The position numbers were made by a program, and so were the translations under genes. This document shows positions 56,701 through 64,000 of a stretch of 64,000 nt of DNA, in pieces. The notes beneath the pieces were generated by a model. It was not told where the DNA came from. It was given only the letters and a program-made list of their open reading frames with translations, and searched no databases. Location: assembly GCF_020819595.1 (NCBI RefSeq), contig NZ_JAJHNP010000009.1, positions 62,001-126,000 on the forward strand. Direction: 5' to 3'. Source of the stretch: Streptomyces barringtoniae (GTDB lineage Bacteria > Actinomycetota > Actinomycetes > Streptomycetales > Streptomycetaceae). Position 1 is the first letter of the stretch. Each line of letters opens with the position of its first letter.

Positions 56701-57705
56701 GTGGCTGGATTCAGGATCGGACGCGGGGGCCGGGACAACCGCACCCCCCAAGGACAGCAGGCGCCGCAGGGACCGTCGTACGGCCGGCCCGGACCGCAGC
56801 ACGGGCAGCCGGGACCGTCGTACGGGCAGCCCGCGGGGCCCGCGTACGGCTACCCGCAGGCACCGCAGCGGCCGTACCCGCAGCAGTCGTACCCGCCGCC
56901 CGGACAGCGGTCGTACCCGCAGCAGGGGCAGCAGCCGTACGGACGGCCGGGACAGTCCTACGGCTACCCCGGCCGGGGCGACGACGGGCCGGAGTACTTC
57001 GGGGACGACGACGGCCACCCGGGCGGCGGCGCTCCCGGTCCAGACCCGTACGCGGCCAACAACCCGGGCCACACCCAGGCGTTCTCGATCGACGAGGCCG
57101 CCGGTTACACGCACGGCGCGACCTACCAGGCCGGCTCGACCGCGGCGCCCGCCGCCCCGCTGGGCCCGCGGCTGCACTGGAAGGAACTGCTGAAGGGGAT
57201 CGTCCTCTCCCCCGACCAGACGTTCCTGCGCATGCGCGACTACACGATGTGGGCCCCGGCGCTCATCACCACCTTCCTGTACGGCCTGCTGGCCGTCTTC
57301 GGCTTCGACAACGCCCGCAAGGACGCCATCGGCGCCACGCTCGCCAACGCGGTGCCGATCGTGCTGATCACGGCGGTCGTGATGGTGCTCGGCCTGTTCG
57401 TCCTGGGCGTGGTCACCCACACCCTGGCCCGTCAGCTCGGCGGCGACGGCGCCTGGCAGCCGACGGTCGGCCTGTCCATGCTGATCACGGCCCTCACGGA
57501 CGCGCCACGACTGCTGGTCGCCATGTTCTTCGGCGGCGACGCGACCTTCGTCCAGCTGCTCGGCTGGGCCACCTGGATCGGCGCGGGCGCCCTGTTGACC
57601 CTGATGGTCTCCCGCTCCCACGACCTGCCCTGGCCGCGGGCGCTGGGGGCGTCGGCGATCCAGCTGATCGCGCTGCTGTCGATCGTGAAGCTGGGCACGT
57701 TCTAG
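56701..57705 (+). CDS. Yip1-domain membrane protein with Gly/Pro/Gln/Tyr-rich tail
   Basis: A 334-residue protein. The first 155 residues are a low-complexity tail with many P-S-Y-G-x-P and Y-P-Q-Q repeats (QGPSYGRPGPQHGQPGPSYG), typical of disordered cytoplasmic segments. The rest is a Yip1-type domain with five membrane helices (WKELLKGIVLSPDQTFLRMR, then LITTFLYGLLAVFGFDNARK). Function in bacteria is unknown; the domain occurs in membrane-trafficking proteins elsewhere. GTG 56701 (MAGFRIGRGGRDN) is chosen; a TGTCACT-like sequence lies about 30 bases upstream. Confidence 0.8.
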   Translation: MAGFRIGRGGRDNRTPQGQQAPQGPSYGRPGPQHGQPGPSYGQPAGPAYGYPQAPQRPYPQQSYPPPGQRSYPQQGQQPYGRPGQSYGYPGRGDDGPEYFGDDDGHPGGGAPGPDPYAANNPGHTQAFSIDEAAGYTHGATYQAGSTAAPAAPLGPRLHWKELLKGIVLSPDQTFLRMRDYTMWAPALITTFLYGLLAVFGFDNARKDAIGATLANAVPIVLITAVVMVLGLFVLGVVTHTLARQLGGDGAWQPTVGLSMLITALTDAPRLLVAMFFGGDATFVQLLGWATWIGAGALLTLMVSRSHDLPWPRALGASAIQLIALLSIVKLGTF

Positions 57706-57973
57706 CCTTCCGCTTCACCACGGGCGGCTCGACACTCCGGACTGATGTGACTCGATGACCCACGGACCGGGACGGAGAAGGCGCAGCCGCAGGGCACTGA
57801 CCGCCGGTCGCCGGTGCAGTGCTTCTCGTCCGGGGCGGCGCGTCGGCGAAGGCTCGTCGTGCCGCCCTCGGCGACCGAGTGCCGCTCCTGTCCCTACGGG
57901 TTCACCTCGTCCCACCGCGCCGCGTCCTGGCGCTCCCCGCGGCGTACAGGGCGCGAAGTGAATCGGGGCCGGC

Positions 57974-58483
57974 CTACAGGGCCTCCTTGTTCGGCTTGGC
58001 AGCCTCCCCCGACCTGCTCACCGGAGGCAGGACACTCCACGGGAAGTTGATCCAGTCGTCGGTCCGCTTCCAGACGTACTCGCACTTCACCAGGGAGTGG
58101 GACTTCTCATAGATCACCGCGGAGCGCACCTCGGCGACGGTGTCGAGGCAGAAGTCGCGCACGAGCTTCAGCGTCTTGCCGGTGTCGGCGACGTCGTCGG
58201 TGATCAGCACCTTCTTGTCGGAGAAGTCGATCACATTGGGGACGGGCGCCAGCATGACGGGCATTTCCAGGGTGGTCCCCACGCCGGTGTAGAACTCCAC
58301 GTTCACGAGGTGGATGTTCTTGCAGTCGAGGGCGTACGCGAGGCCGCCCGCGACGAACACCCCGCCCCGGGCGATGCTGAGCACGATGTCGGGCTCGTAC
58401 CCGTCGTCGGCGATGGTCTGCGCGAGCTCGCGGACCGCGGCGCCGAACCGCTCGTAGGTCAGATTCTCCCGAACGTCACTCAT
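57974..58483 (-). CDS. purine-type phosphoribosyltransferase
   Basis: A 169-residue type I phosphoribosyltransferase, similar to hypoxanthine/xanthine enzymes. The PRPP loop is KKVLITDDVADTGKTLKLV; IVLSIARGGVFVAGGLAYAL is the conserved beta strand with Arg-Gly-Gly, and YEKSHSLVKCEYVWKRTDDW the base-binding C-terminus. ATG 58483 (MSDVRENLTYERF). It ends the transcription unit starting with dcd, 14 bases downstream of it, which points to a role in nucleotide salvage. Exact base unknown. Confidence 0.88.
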   Translation of the reverse strand: MSDVRENLTYERFGAAVRELAQTIADDGYEPDIVLSIARGGVFVAGGLAYALDCKNIHLVNVEFYTGVGTTLEMPVMLAPVPNVIDFSDKKVLITDDVADTGKTLKLVRDFCLDTVAEVRSAVIYEKSHSLVKCEYVWKRTDDWINFPWSVLPPVSRSGEAAKPNKEAL

Positions 58484-58497
58484 GTTTGTGGCTGACC

Positions 58498-59073
58498 TCA
58501 CACCTGGGTCCGGTGGAAATTGACGTAGGACCGCGAGGCGGTGGGCCCGCGCTGCCCCTGGTACCGGGAGCCGTAGCGCTCGCTGCCGTACGGGAACTCG
58601 GCGGGCGAGCTGAGCCGGAACATGCACAGCTGGCCGATCTTCATCCCGGGCCAGAGCTTGATCGGCAGGGTGGCGAGGTTGGACAGCTCAAGGGTGACGT
58701 GCCCGCTGAAGCCGGGGTCGATGAACCCGGCGGTGGAGTGCGTGACGAGGCCGAGCCGCCCGAGCGAGCTCTTCCCCTCGAGACGGGAGGCGAGGTCATC
58801 GGGCAGGCTGATGACCTCGTACGTGGAGGCGAGCACGAACTCCCCGGGGTGCAGGATGAACGGCTCGTCGCCCTCCGGCTCGACCAGCCGGGTCAGATCG
58901 GGCTGCTCGACCGAGGGGTCGATGTGCGGGTACCGGTGGTTCTCGAACACCCGGAAGTAACGGTCCAGCCGAACATCGACGCTCGACGGCTGCACCATGG
59001 ATTCGTCGTAGGGATCGATCCGTACCCGCCCGGCGTCGATCTCGGCCCGGATGTCCTTGTCTGAGAGAAGCAC
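58498..59073 (-). CDS. dcd: dCTP deaminase
   Basis: A 191-residue trimeric enzyme making dUTP (or dUMP in bifunctional forms) from dCTP. Motifs: MVQPSSVDVRLDRYFRVFEN, FVLASTYEVISLPDDLASRL, EGKSSLGRLGLVTHSTAGFI with the catalytic Glu region and the SSLGR signature, and PGFSGHVTLELSN. The length matches actinobacterial Dcd. Start ATG 59073. In operon with the phosphoribosyltransferase. Confidence 0.97.
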   Translation of the reverse strand: MLLSDKDIRAEIDAGRVRIDPYDESMVQPSSVDVRLDRYFRVFENHRYPHIDPSVEQPDLTRLVEPEGDEPFILHPGEFVLASTYEVISLPDDLASRLEGKSSLGRLGLVTHSTAGFIDPGFSGHVTLELSNLATLPIKLWPGMKIGQLCMFRLSSPAEFPYGSERYGSRYQGQRGPTASRSYVNFHRTQV

Positions 59074-59222
59074 GTAGCGAGGATACGCAAGGCGCGCGGA
59101 GCCGTGACAATCGTGACGACTCCGCGCGCCTGTGTTACCGCTGGCGTGTCTGTTGCAGCTGGCCGTCTGTGTTAGCCCTGCTGTCCCTCGTTACCGCTGG
59201 TGCCTCTGGTACCGCTGCTGCG

Positions 59223-59381
59223 CTACCGCTTCTCCAGGGCGACCGGCACCACACTGCGGAGCCGGGCGCACCGGGGGCACCTCATGAGCCGGCCGGGGCC
59301 GAGCCGATCGGCCTGCTGCATCGGGAACGAAGCGGCGCTGAAGACGTGCCCGTCCGCACAGCGGACGACGGTGCGTTCCAT
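59223..59381 (-). CDS. 52-residue zinc-ribbon-like protein
   Basis: Small protein MERTVVRCADGHVFSAASFP...RLMRCPRCARLRSVVPVALEKR. Cys8, His12 and the CPRC pair fit a one-zinc ribbon. ATG 59381 follows the ribosome site AAGGGA, which is present twice in a 9-bp tandem repeat. After the UAG stop the frame stays open for 16 codons of Ser/Gly/Gln-type sequence to a UAA. I have the impression that it is widespread in streptomycetes, without known function; a nucleic-acid or protein-binding role is possible. Confidence 0.7.
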   Translation of the reverse strand: MERTVVRCADGHVFSAASFPMQQADRLGPGRLMRCPRCARLRSVVPVALEKR

Positions 59382-59608
59382 CAAGTCCCTTAAGTCCCTT
59401 CCCCAAGAGCCTCGTCGGGCTTCCCACCCTGACGACAAAAGCCACATTACGGGATCAAAGACACGACTCTCCAGGCGGCACTCCGGCCTCGCCCGAGCCC
59501 TCCGCGAGGCCTCCACGGTACGCCCCAACTCGCCCCACGCGCAGCCGGATCCCACCCCTGAAACAGACTCAGACCCCCGGGCCCGAGCACCAGGGGTCTG
59601 CGATGATG

Positions 59609-59614
59609 TAGAGT
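59609..59614 (+). promoter_or_regulatory. possible -10 box of tRNA-Gly gene
   Basis: TAGAGT, 46 bases before the tRNA 5' end. No confident -35 was read. Confidence 0.3.
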
Positions 59615-59660
59615 GAGCAAGGTCCGGACATCGACCCCGCGAGGATCATGTCCGAGTTAC

Positions 59661-59734
59661 GCGGGTGTAGTTTAATGGTAGAACATCAGCTTCCCAAGCT
59701 GAGAGCGCGAGTTCGATTCTCGTCACCCGCTCCA
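59661..59734 (+). tRNA. tRNA-Gly(CCC)
   Basis: All arms fold: acceptor GCGGGTG/CACCCGC, D stem GTTT/GAAC, anticodon stem TCAGC/GCTGA with loop TTCCCAA (anticodon CCC at 59693-59695), T stem GCGAG/CTCGT with loop TTCGATT, discriminator T and an encoded CCA at 59732-59734. 74 bases. The 3' half from the anticodon on is repeated at 63854-63899, so this gene is the attachment site of the island to its right. Confidence 0.97.
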
Positions 59735-59771
59735 GAGAGAAACCCCAGGTCAGTGGCCTGGGGTTTTGTTG
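59689..59771 (+). repeat. attachment-site-like repeat, left copy (tRNA 3' half plus terminator)
   Basis: Matches 63854-63935 over about 82 bases with roughly eight differences: identical blocks CTGAGAGCGC, TTCTCGTCACCCGCTCCA and AAACCCCAGGTCAGTGGCCT. Confidence 0.85.
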
Positions 59772-60114
59772 TCCCCTTGGCGGGCCGAGTCGCGACGGGC
59801 CCACCGGGGGTCCTGACCCAGTGAGCCGGGGCTCCCTTCGCCCCGGCTTCCGGACGTGGCGGTCGGCCGCCGTGTTCGAGTACTCGTTGTCGTGATCCAG
59901 GCCGTACGGCCAGAAGCGCCCGGCTCCGACGGCTCGACCATGACCGGCCGGCTCTCCCGTGTCGGGTACGAGTACAGGTCGGCGGGCGAGAACGGAGATC
60001 CGCAAGCGGGTGGACTCGTCACCGGTACGTCGCCAGTGCAGTGCGCCCGCTCGCCCAGCAGTGCACGCTCGCGAACAGGCGGCACCTTCCGTATGGGACG
60101 CGGTACCCGCAAGT
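59735..60114. other. left end of island, no supported gene
   Basis: Begins with the tRNA terminator. The minus-strand frame containing GRFWPYGLDHDNEYSNTAAD might be a remnant but is not recognised. Otherwise nothing is seen up to the kinase stop. Confidence 0.4.
59740..59771 (+). terminator. tRNA-Gly terminator
   Basis: AAACCCCAGG-TCAGTGG-CCTGGGGTTT, perfect 10-bp stem followed by TTGTTG. Confidence 0.9.
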
Positions 60115-61023
60115 TCAGCGGAACAACCAGGTCAGCACCGTTGTCATCAGGAACACGACGACCGCCGCGAGCCAGACCATCAGGCGCGTCGGCCCCGAAG
60201 ACCTGACCGACGCCCGCTCCTCTCCCTCCCGTGACAGCAGCGCATCCGCGAACGCCTGCGCGGTCTGCGGTCGTTCGTCAGGTTCAACGGACAGCGCAGC
60301 GCGAAGCAGTGTTTCGATGCCGTCCGGAACCCCCAGCTCCCTGGGAAGGGTCGGCAACGACGTCGTCGACGCCTGCTGCGTCACAAGGACTGTGCGACCG
60401 CCCGACCCGAACGGCTTGCGTCCGGTCAACAACTCGAACGCGACGACACCGAGGGCGTACACATCGGCTCGACCGTCGAACCCGCCCGTCTGGAAGGCCT
60501 GTTCGGGCGCCATGTACGCGGGAGTGCCGGTGGTGACCGTCAGCCCCGACGCATCGGCCAGTTGCTTCGCGCTGCCGAGGTCCGCGACAAGTACGGCGGC
60601 AGGCGTGCGGCCGGTGTCGAGCAGGAGGTTCGACGGCTTGATGTCGCGGTGGATGACGCCCGCGTCATGGAGCACCTGAACTGCGTACCCGGCCTCGGCC
60701 GCGAGCCGGAGCGCCTCCGCGGGCCGGCAGTGCCCTGTCTTCTCGGCCAGCGTGCCGCCTCGGACGTAGTCCATGACGAAGTACGGCCGGTCGTCCTGGA
60801 CGCCGACGTCGTGAACGCGCACGACACGTGGGCTGGAGATCCTGCGGAGCAGCCTCGCCTCCGCCAGGAAGCGCTGTCGTACATCGGCGTTCGACGCCCA
60901 GTTGTCGGCCAGCACCTTGACCGCGACATCGGTGTCGAGCTCGGGGTCGTATGCCTTCCAGACAGTGGCGAACGAACCGGCTCCCAGCCTGTCCTCAAGG
61001 AGATAACGACCTAGCTTCTGCAT
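60115..61023 (-). CDS. membrane-anchored Ser/Thr protein kinase
   Basis: A 302-residue Hanks-type kinase. Gly loop LGRYLLEDRLGAGSFATVWK, ATP lysine VAVKVL, catalytic loop HRDIKPSNLLLD, metal motif ADLGSAKQ (DLG instead of DFG), GTPAYMAPEQAF activation segment and DVYALGVVAFELLTGRKPF. The C-terminus has one membrane helix (LMVWLAAVVVFLMTTVLTWL) with virtually no extracytoplasmic part, so it has no sensor domain of its own. ATG 61023 (MQKLGRYLL) has no clear ribosome site; the open frame extends upstream only as antisense of the sigma gene. Divergent from the sigma gene by 117 bases. Confidence 0.9.
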   Translation of the reverse strand: MQKLGRYLLEDRLGAGSFATVWKAYDPELDTDVAVKVLADNWASNADVRQRFLAEARLLRRISSPRVVRVHDVGVQDDRPYFVMDYVRGGTLAEKTGHCRPAEALRLAAEAGYAVQVLHDAGVIHRDIKPSNLLLDTGRTPAAVLVADLGSAKQLADASGLTVTTGTPAYMAPEQAFQTGGFDGRADVYALGVVAFELLTGRKPFGSGGRTVLVTQQASTTSLPTLPRELGVPDGIETLLRAALSVEPDERPQTAQAFADALLSREGEERASVRSSGPTRLMVWLAAVVVFLMTTVLTWLFR

Positions 61024-61140
61024 GTGGCAACATTTTTCCCGGGGCGATGTGGCGGATGTGGCGGATGTGGCCGGCTGTAGTCGGGAACTTCCGTGCGACC
61101 CAGTGGGGTCCAGGTCGGACGATAGCGGGGGGACAGCAGG

Positions 61141-61686
61141 GTGCTCGAGGAGGATGAGCTGACGCAGCTCGTGGCGTCTGCCCAGGCAGGTGACCGGGCG
61201 TCCCTGGACCGCCTCCTCGTCAGGCTTCGGCCCACCGTGATGCGCCGCTGCTCCCGGTTTCTTCCGCACCACGCCGACGCCGAAGAGGCGGCGCAGGACG
61301 CCCTGTTGTCCATCAGCACCCATCTGCACGAGTACACCGGGCGAGGCTCGTTCCTCGGCTGGGTGACAGTGATCGCCTCGAACGCCGCCAGGTCCACGTA
61401 TCGCTCGATGCGCCGACGCGCGGAGGACAGCCATGCCATCGTTCCCGACGGTGTCGATCCACGGACGACGAGCGTCATCGCGGGGACCCGCCTGGACCTG
61501 ATGGAGTCGCTGGCCGCACTGGAGGAGCGGCACCCGGCACTGGTGGAGTCCTTCGTGCTCCGCGATCTCGGAGACCTGACCTATCTTCAGGTCGCCGAGA
61601 TCACCGGCGCTCCTTTGGGCACGGTCAAGGACCGCATCCATCAGGCCCGTCGCTTCATGCGGGACCGCCTCGGCGGTGGCCTCTGA
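61141..61686 (+). CDS. ECF-type sigma-70 factor
   Basis: A 181-residue sigma factor with regions 2 and 4. Region 2 runs through LDRLLVRLRPTVMRRCSRFL, HADAEEAAQDALLSISTHLH and SFLGWVTVIASNAARSTYRS; region 4 through FVLRDLGDLTYLQVAEITGA and GTVKDRIHQARRFMRDRL. GTG 61141. No anti-sigma gene with a zinc motif follows; instead the next gene, overlapping by 11 bases, encodes a membrane protein that could hold the factor. The kinase next door may phosphorylate either partner, as proposed for some kinase-linked ECF groups. Confidence 0.9.
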   Translation: MLEEDELTQLVASAQAGDRASLDRLLVRLRPTVMRRCSRFLPHHADAEEAAQDALLSISTHLHEYTGRGSFLGWVTVIASNAARSTYRSMRRRAEDSHAIVPDGVDPRTTSVIAGTRLDLMESLAALEERHPALVESFVLRDLGDLTYLQVAEITGAPLGTVKDRIHQARRFMRDRLGGGL

Positions 61687-62494
61687 GACGCCCCGGCCTC
61701 CCGCTCTCACCTGGCATCAGCTCGACCGCTGGCCGGGAGGTGCTGCCGTGCGTCCTCGGACGATCGTCGTCATCCTGGCGGTAGCCGTCGGACTCGGCCT
61801 GTTGACCGGCCGGTTCGTCCTGCCCGCGCCCTCTGCTCCGGCCACCCCGAAGGTGACGCCAGGCGCTGCGGCGTCCTCGCCGGGCAACGGCTCTCCGACG
61901 CCGAGGCCCGCGAGCGGACCCATGACGAACCGGCACTTGCTGACAGCGGCCGAGTTCCGGAAGGTGGGTCTCTCCAAGCGCATCTACGTGCGGGACCGCG
62001 TCGGAGACGGCAACTACGCCAACGCGACCTGCACCGGCGAGAAGACCCTCGGTGAGACGCTGGGAGCGTACGACGCGCACTTCCGCGGCTTGGTGACGAG
62101 CAAGGACACGGGCCACGGCGACCCTACCGAGGCGGCGAACATCGACGATCAGGTCGCACGCGAAGTCGCCGACGACGCCGGAAGCCGCGCACTGGCTCAG
62201 AACTTTGCGGAACGCCTGCTGCTGGAGGAAGTGCCGTGCCAGAGCGAGCCCGCCACCCACTGGATCTACGGGCCGACGCACACGATCGACGTCGCTGCGG
62301 ACATCACCGCGAGTTGGATGGGTGTGTACGGCGGCGACCTGAACACCACAGGGACCGCGCCACGAGGCAAGGAGCCGTGTGGAGGCGTCGCCATACTCCG
62401 CAACGGCTCGCACTACGGGGTCCTGGAGATTGATGCCTGTCTGGACACGGCAGCGATGACGCGGATCGTCCGTGCGGCCGTGACACGGCTCTGA
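61676..62494 (+). CDS. single-pass membrane protein with Cys-containing outer domain, sigma-linked
   Basis: A 272-residue protein starting at GTG 61676, overlapping the sigma gene. Layout: short cytoplasmic N-segment of about 26 residues (TPRPPALTWHQLDRWPGG), one membrane helix (RTIVVILAVAVGLGLLTG), a Pro/Ser/Thr linker, and an outer domain of about 190 residues with four Cys. Signature CTGEKT and CQSEPATHWIYGPTHTIDV are shared with the protein at 62632-63327. The topology (type II with small inner part) fits an anti-sigma or sensor role, but no known anti-sigma domain is visible. Family not recognised. Confidence 0.8.
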   Translation: MASETPRPPALTWHQLDRWPGGAAVRPRTIVVILAVAVGLGLLTGRFVLPAPSAPATPKVTPGAAASSPGNGSPTPRPASGPMTNRHLLTAAEFRKVGLSKRIYVRDRVGDGNYANATCTGEKTLGETLGAYDAHFRGLVTSKDTGHGDPTEAANIDDQVAREVADDAGSRALAQNFAERLLLEEVPCQSEPATHWIYGPTHTIDVAADITASWMGVYGGDLNTTGTAPRGKEPCGGVAILRNGSHYGVLEIDACLDTAAMTRIVRAAVTRL

Positions 62495-62631
62495 GACCGC
62501 CCCCGCCCCACCAGTGGACGTGACGGGGGTCACATTGATCGCGGTAGGTCGCTATCCAACATCTCCCGCACCTCCGGCATCTCCCAGATGTACGACGACG
62601 CCAACCGCGTCGCGACCAGACAGGAGATGAG

Positions 62632-63327
62632 ATGTTCGACAACCAGGCAGCCCGCAGGAAGTTCGCGCGTCGCGGTCGTACCGCAGGAACAGCCGCCTGT
62701 GTCGGTGCCGCCCTGATAGCGGTCGGCATCGGCGCGCTTCCCGCCGCCGGCGCGGACACGAGTTCTGCGAGCCGGTCGGCGACCGCCCTTGCCGCCGCTC
62801 CTGCCGCACCCGGCCTCGGCTCCGCCGGCCTGATGCAGAGTGACGACTTCTTCCAGCAGGGCCTGGCCCCGGTCCGCGCGACGGTGGACCTGACCGGGAA
62901 GCAAGCTCTCTCGGCATGCTCCGGCGAGAAGACGATGCGAGAGCTGACCAAGGGGAAGGCCGCCGCCTATGCCGACGTGACCTGGACCTTCGACACCAAA
63001 GACACCTCGCTGACCGAATCCGTCGCGGACGGTACCACCGACACATCGGCGGCCTCGTACGAGAAGCAGCTCGACAAGCTGGTGCGCGGCTGCCAGGACG
63101 AGCCGCGTGGTCACTGGCACTACGGCAAGGGGCACACGATCACCGTCAAAGCCGGCGAGGGAAGTTGGTACCCGGCCTTCAGCGGCGACGGCAAGGTTGC
63201 CGGCGGCGTCGCGGTGATCCGCAGCGGCCACAGGTTCGGCATCGTCGAACTCACCGGTCAGCCCAGCGACGACCCCGGCTACATGGAGGGCATCACCGCC
63301 GGTGCCGTCAACCGGCTGGCCGACTGA
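62632..63327 (+). CDS. secreted protein related to the sigma-linked membrane protein
   Basis: A 231-residue exported protein: basic N-terminus (RRKFARRGR), hydrophobic signal (AACVGAALIAVGIGALPAAGA), Ala/Ser-rich linker, then the same outer domain with CSGEKTMRELTKGK and CQDEPRGHWHYGKGHTITV. Only two Cys are kept of the four in the neighbour. ATG 62632 has GGAGATGAG just upstream. It follows the membrane protein gene after 137 bases, so it may be a soluble partner or decoy ligand. Function unknown. Confidence 0.8.
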   Translation: MFDNQAARRKFARRGRTAGTAACVGAALIAVGIGALPAAGADTSSASRSATALAAAPAAPGLGSAGLMQSDDFFQQGLAPVRATVDLTGKQALSACSGEKTMRELTKGKAAAYADVTWTFDTKDTSLTESVADGTTDTSAASYEKQLDKLVRGCQDEPRGHWHYGKGHTITVKAGEGSWYPAFSGDGKVAGGVAVIRSGHRFGIVELTGQPSDDPGYMEGITAGAVNRLAD

Positions 63328-63444
63328 TCCGGTCCGGGCGGTCCCGGGAGCTGTTCGCGTGGGTGCTGCCCCCGTCCTGGGACCGTCCGGGCCGGCTGAT
63401 GAACGTCCGGTCGGGGTTCGGGAACCGGTGGCGTCGGACGGCGG
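63328..63444. other. intergenic, nothing recognised
   Basis: Short gap between the secreted-protein gene and the VOC remnant. Confidence 0.4.
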
Positions 63445-63795
63445 TCACGGGCCGCCGAAGCCGTGTTCCGAGAGGTCGAACCAGTTGCCTTCCGGGTCCA
63501 TGGCCCCCCGGCCGGTACTCGGCGAGGGGCGGTCGGTGAAGCCTTCGGCCGGTTTCGGAATGCCGGCGGCCACCAGGCCTCGGAGGTGGCCCCCGCGTCC
63601 TCGATGTGGACGCCGAAGCGGTTTCATGCCGACCGGGGTGTGACCGTCGAGCTGGTGCTTGAGCCGGGGCGGCACGGGCTGGCGACGGCCTACCCGCATG
63701 GAAGCCACAGGCCCTCGGTCAGGGATGGGCAGACGGCCTCGGCGGCCTCACCCGCGCCTACGGAGTCGACGTCGAACGACAGCCGGTGGCCGAGC
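63445..63795 (-). pseudogene. VOC/glyoxalase-fold protein remnant
   Basis: The minus strand ends DPEGNWFDLSEHGFGGP-stop, the C-terminal signature of VOC-family glyoxalase-like proteins. Earlier parts match in other frames (RLSFDVDSVGAGEAAEAVCP; NRFGVHIEDAGATSE), so at least two frameshifts are needed. It sits against the right attachment-like repeat and may be island cargo in decay. Confidence 0.65.
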
Positions 63796-63853
63796 CCACC
63801 CGGACCAGGTATCTGCGCTGGTCAGGGCCCACGGAACCCGTCCAGGCGTCGTC

Positions 63854-63935
63854 GCTTCCCGACCTGAGAGCGCAAGTTCGGTTCTCGTCACCCGCTCCAC
63901 GATGAAACCCCAGGTCAGTGGCCTGGGGTTTGTTG
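63854..63935 (+). repeat. attachment-site-like repeat, right copy
   Basis: Second copy of the tRNA-Gly 3' half (from GCTTCCC through CACCCGCTCCA) and of its terminator (63905-63930 region). It lacks the 5' half, so it is not a second tRNA gene. Confidence 0.85.
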
Positions 63936-64000
63936 TTTCGATCATCGACGTACCCGGACTGCACCTGCTCCGGGTCGGCGACGGCTCGGACGGCACCCGT
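63936..64000. other. window end, nothing recognised
   Basis: Sixty-five bases past the right repeat; too short to interpret. Confidence 0.4.

Noticed and set aside
59646..60005. Minus-strand frame over the tRNA with ERVTRIELALSAWEADVLP
   Set aside because: It is the antisense of the tRNA-Gly gene, a well-known spurious ORF type; its twin at 63748-63996 arises from the duplicated tRNA end.
59735..63853. Integrase, excisionase or transposase in the tRNA-Gly island
   Set aside because: Looked for tyrosine/serine recombinase and DDE motifs in all frames by eye and saw none.

Overview
The window is chromosomal DNA from a streptomycete. GC is very high, third positions are G/C-saturated, GTG starts are common, and the core gene order purA / fba-pyrE / clpB / hspR-dnaJ-grpE-dnaK / dcd is, as far as I remember, that of the central Streptomyces coelicolor chromosome. 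Species cannot be set from sequence alone. About 60 protein genes, one tRNA and several pseudogenes can be supported.

Layout. 1-3.5 kb: truncated Tat-exported 5'-nucleotidase, a small ORF, purA, and a degenerate diacylglycerol-kinase-like gene. 3.9-9.1 kb: amino-acid permease, a GbsR/MarR regulator divergent from a two-gene ABC exporter, and a Uma2 nuclease-like gene. 9.1-17.3 kb: a P450, then a translationally coupled minus-strand chain: alpha/beta hydrolase, acyltransferase, histidine kinase 1, regulator 1, histidine kinase 2, regulator 2. A 16-bp sequence repeated upstream of the hydrolase and of kinase 2 may be a shared operator. 17.4-20.6 kb: the full tryptophan-to-anthranilate branch (dioxygenase, kynureninase, probable formylkynurenine formamidase). 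20.7-28.4 kb: DUF3151, MFS exporter, fba, pyrE, aldose epimerase, CoxG-like, membrane spermidine synthase-like and DUF2617 genes. 28.7-33.5 kb: a Cys/Gly-repeat protein and an aminotransferase whose last 443 bp recur 2.9 kb downstream; between the copies lie a 33-residue-repeat HEAT-like protein and a second Uma2 gene.

33.8-39.0 kb: PIG-V-like mannosyltransferase, YbjN, clpB (with a HAIR operator) and a PPOX oxidoreductase. 39.1-43.8 kb is the stretch most likely to hold something undescribed: a secreted peptide with five DSSW repeats, overlapped by a truncated Rieske-like protein, divergent from three tandem regulators with a convergent fourth paralogue. 44.2-49.9 kb: orphan sugar-binding lipoprotein and the dnaK-grpE-dnaJ-hspR operon with two HAIR operators. 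49.9-59.4 kb: MraY-like transferase, EtfD-like iron-sulfur protein, NmrA-type epimerase with ECF41 sigma factor and its tandemly repeated 3' end, ABM monooxygenase, Yip1-like protein, phosphoribosyltransferase, dcd, and a 52-residue zinc ribbon.

59.66-63.94 kb: tRNA-Gly(CCC) followed by a roughly 4.2-kb island. Its far end carries a second, diverged copy of the tRNA 3' half plus terminator. Inside are a Ser/Thr kinase, a divergent ECF-type sigma factor, and two related extracytoplasmic Cys-containing proteins. No integrase is visible.

How the parts work together: HspR represses clpB and its own operon through HAIR sites; the ECF41 factor probably drives the NmrA gene through a TGTCACA promoter; the GbsR protein probably gates the divergent exporter; the two tandem NarL-type systems are co-transcribed with cell-envelope enzymes and probably sense the envelope.
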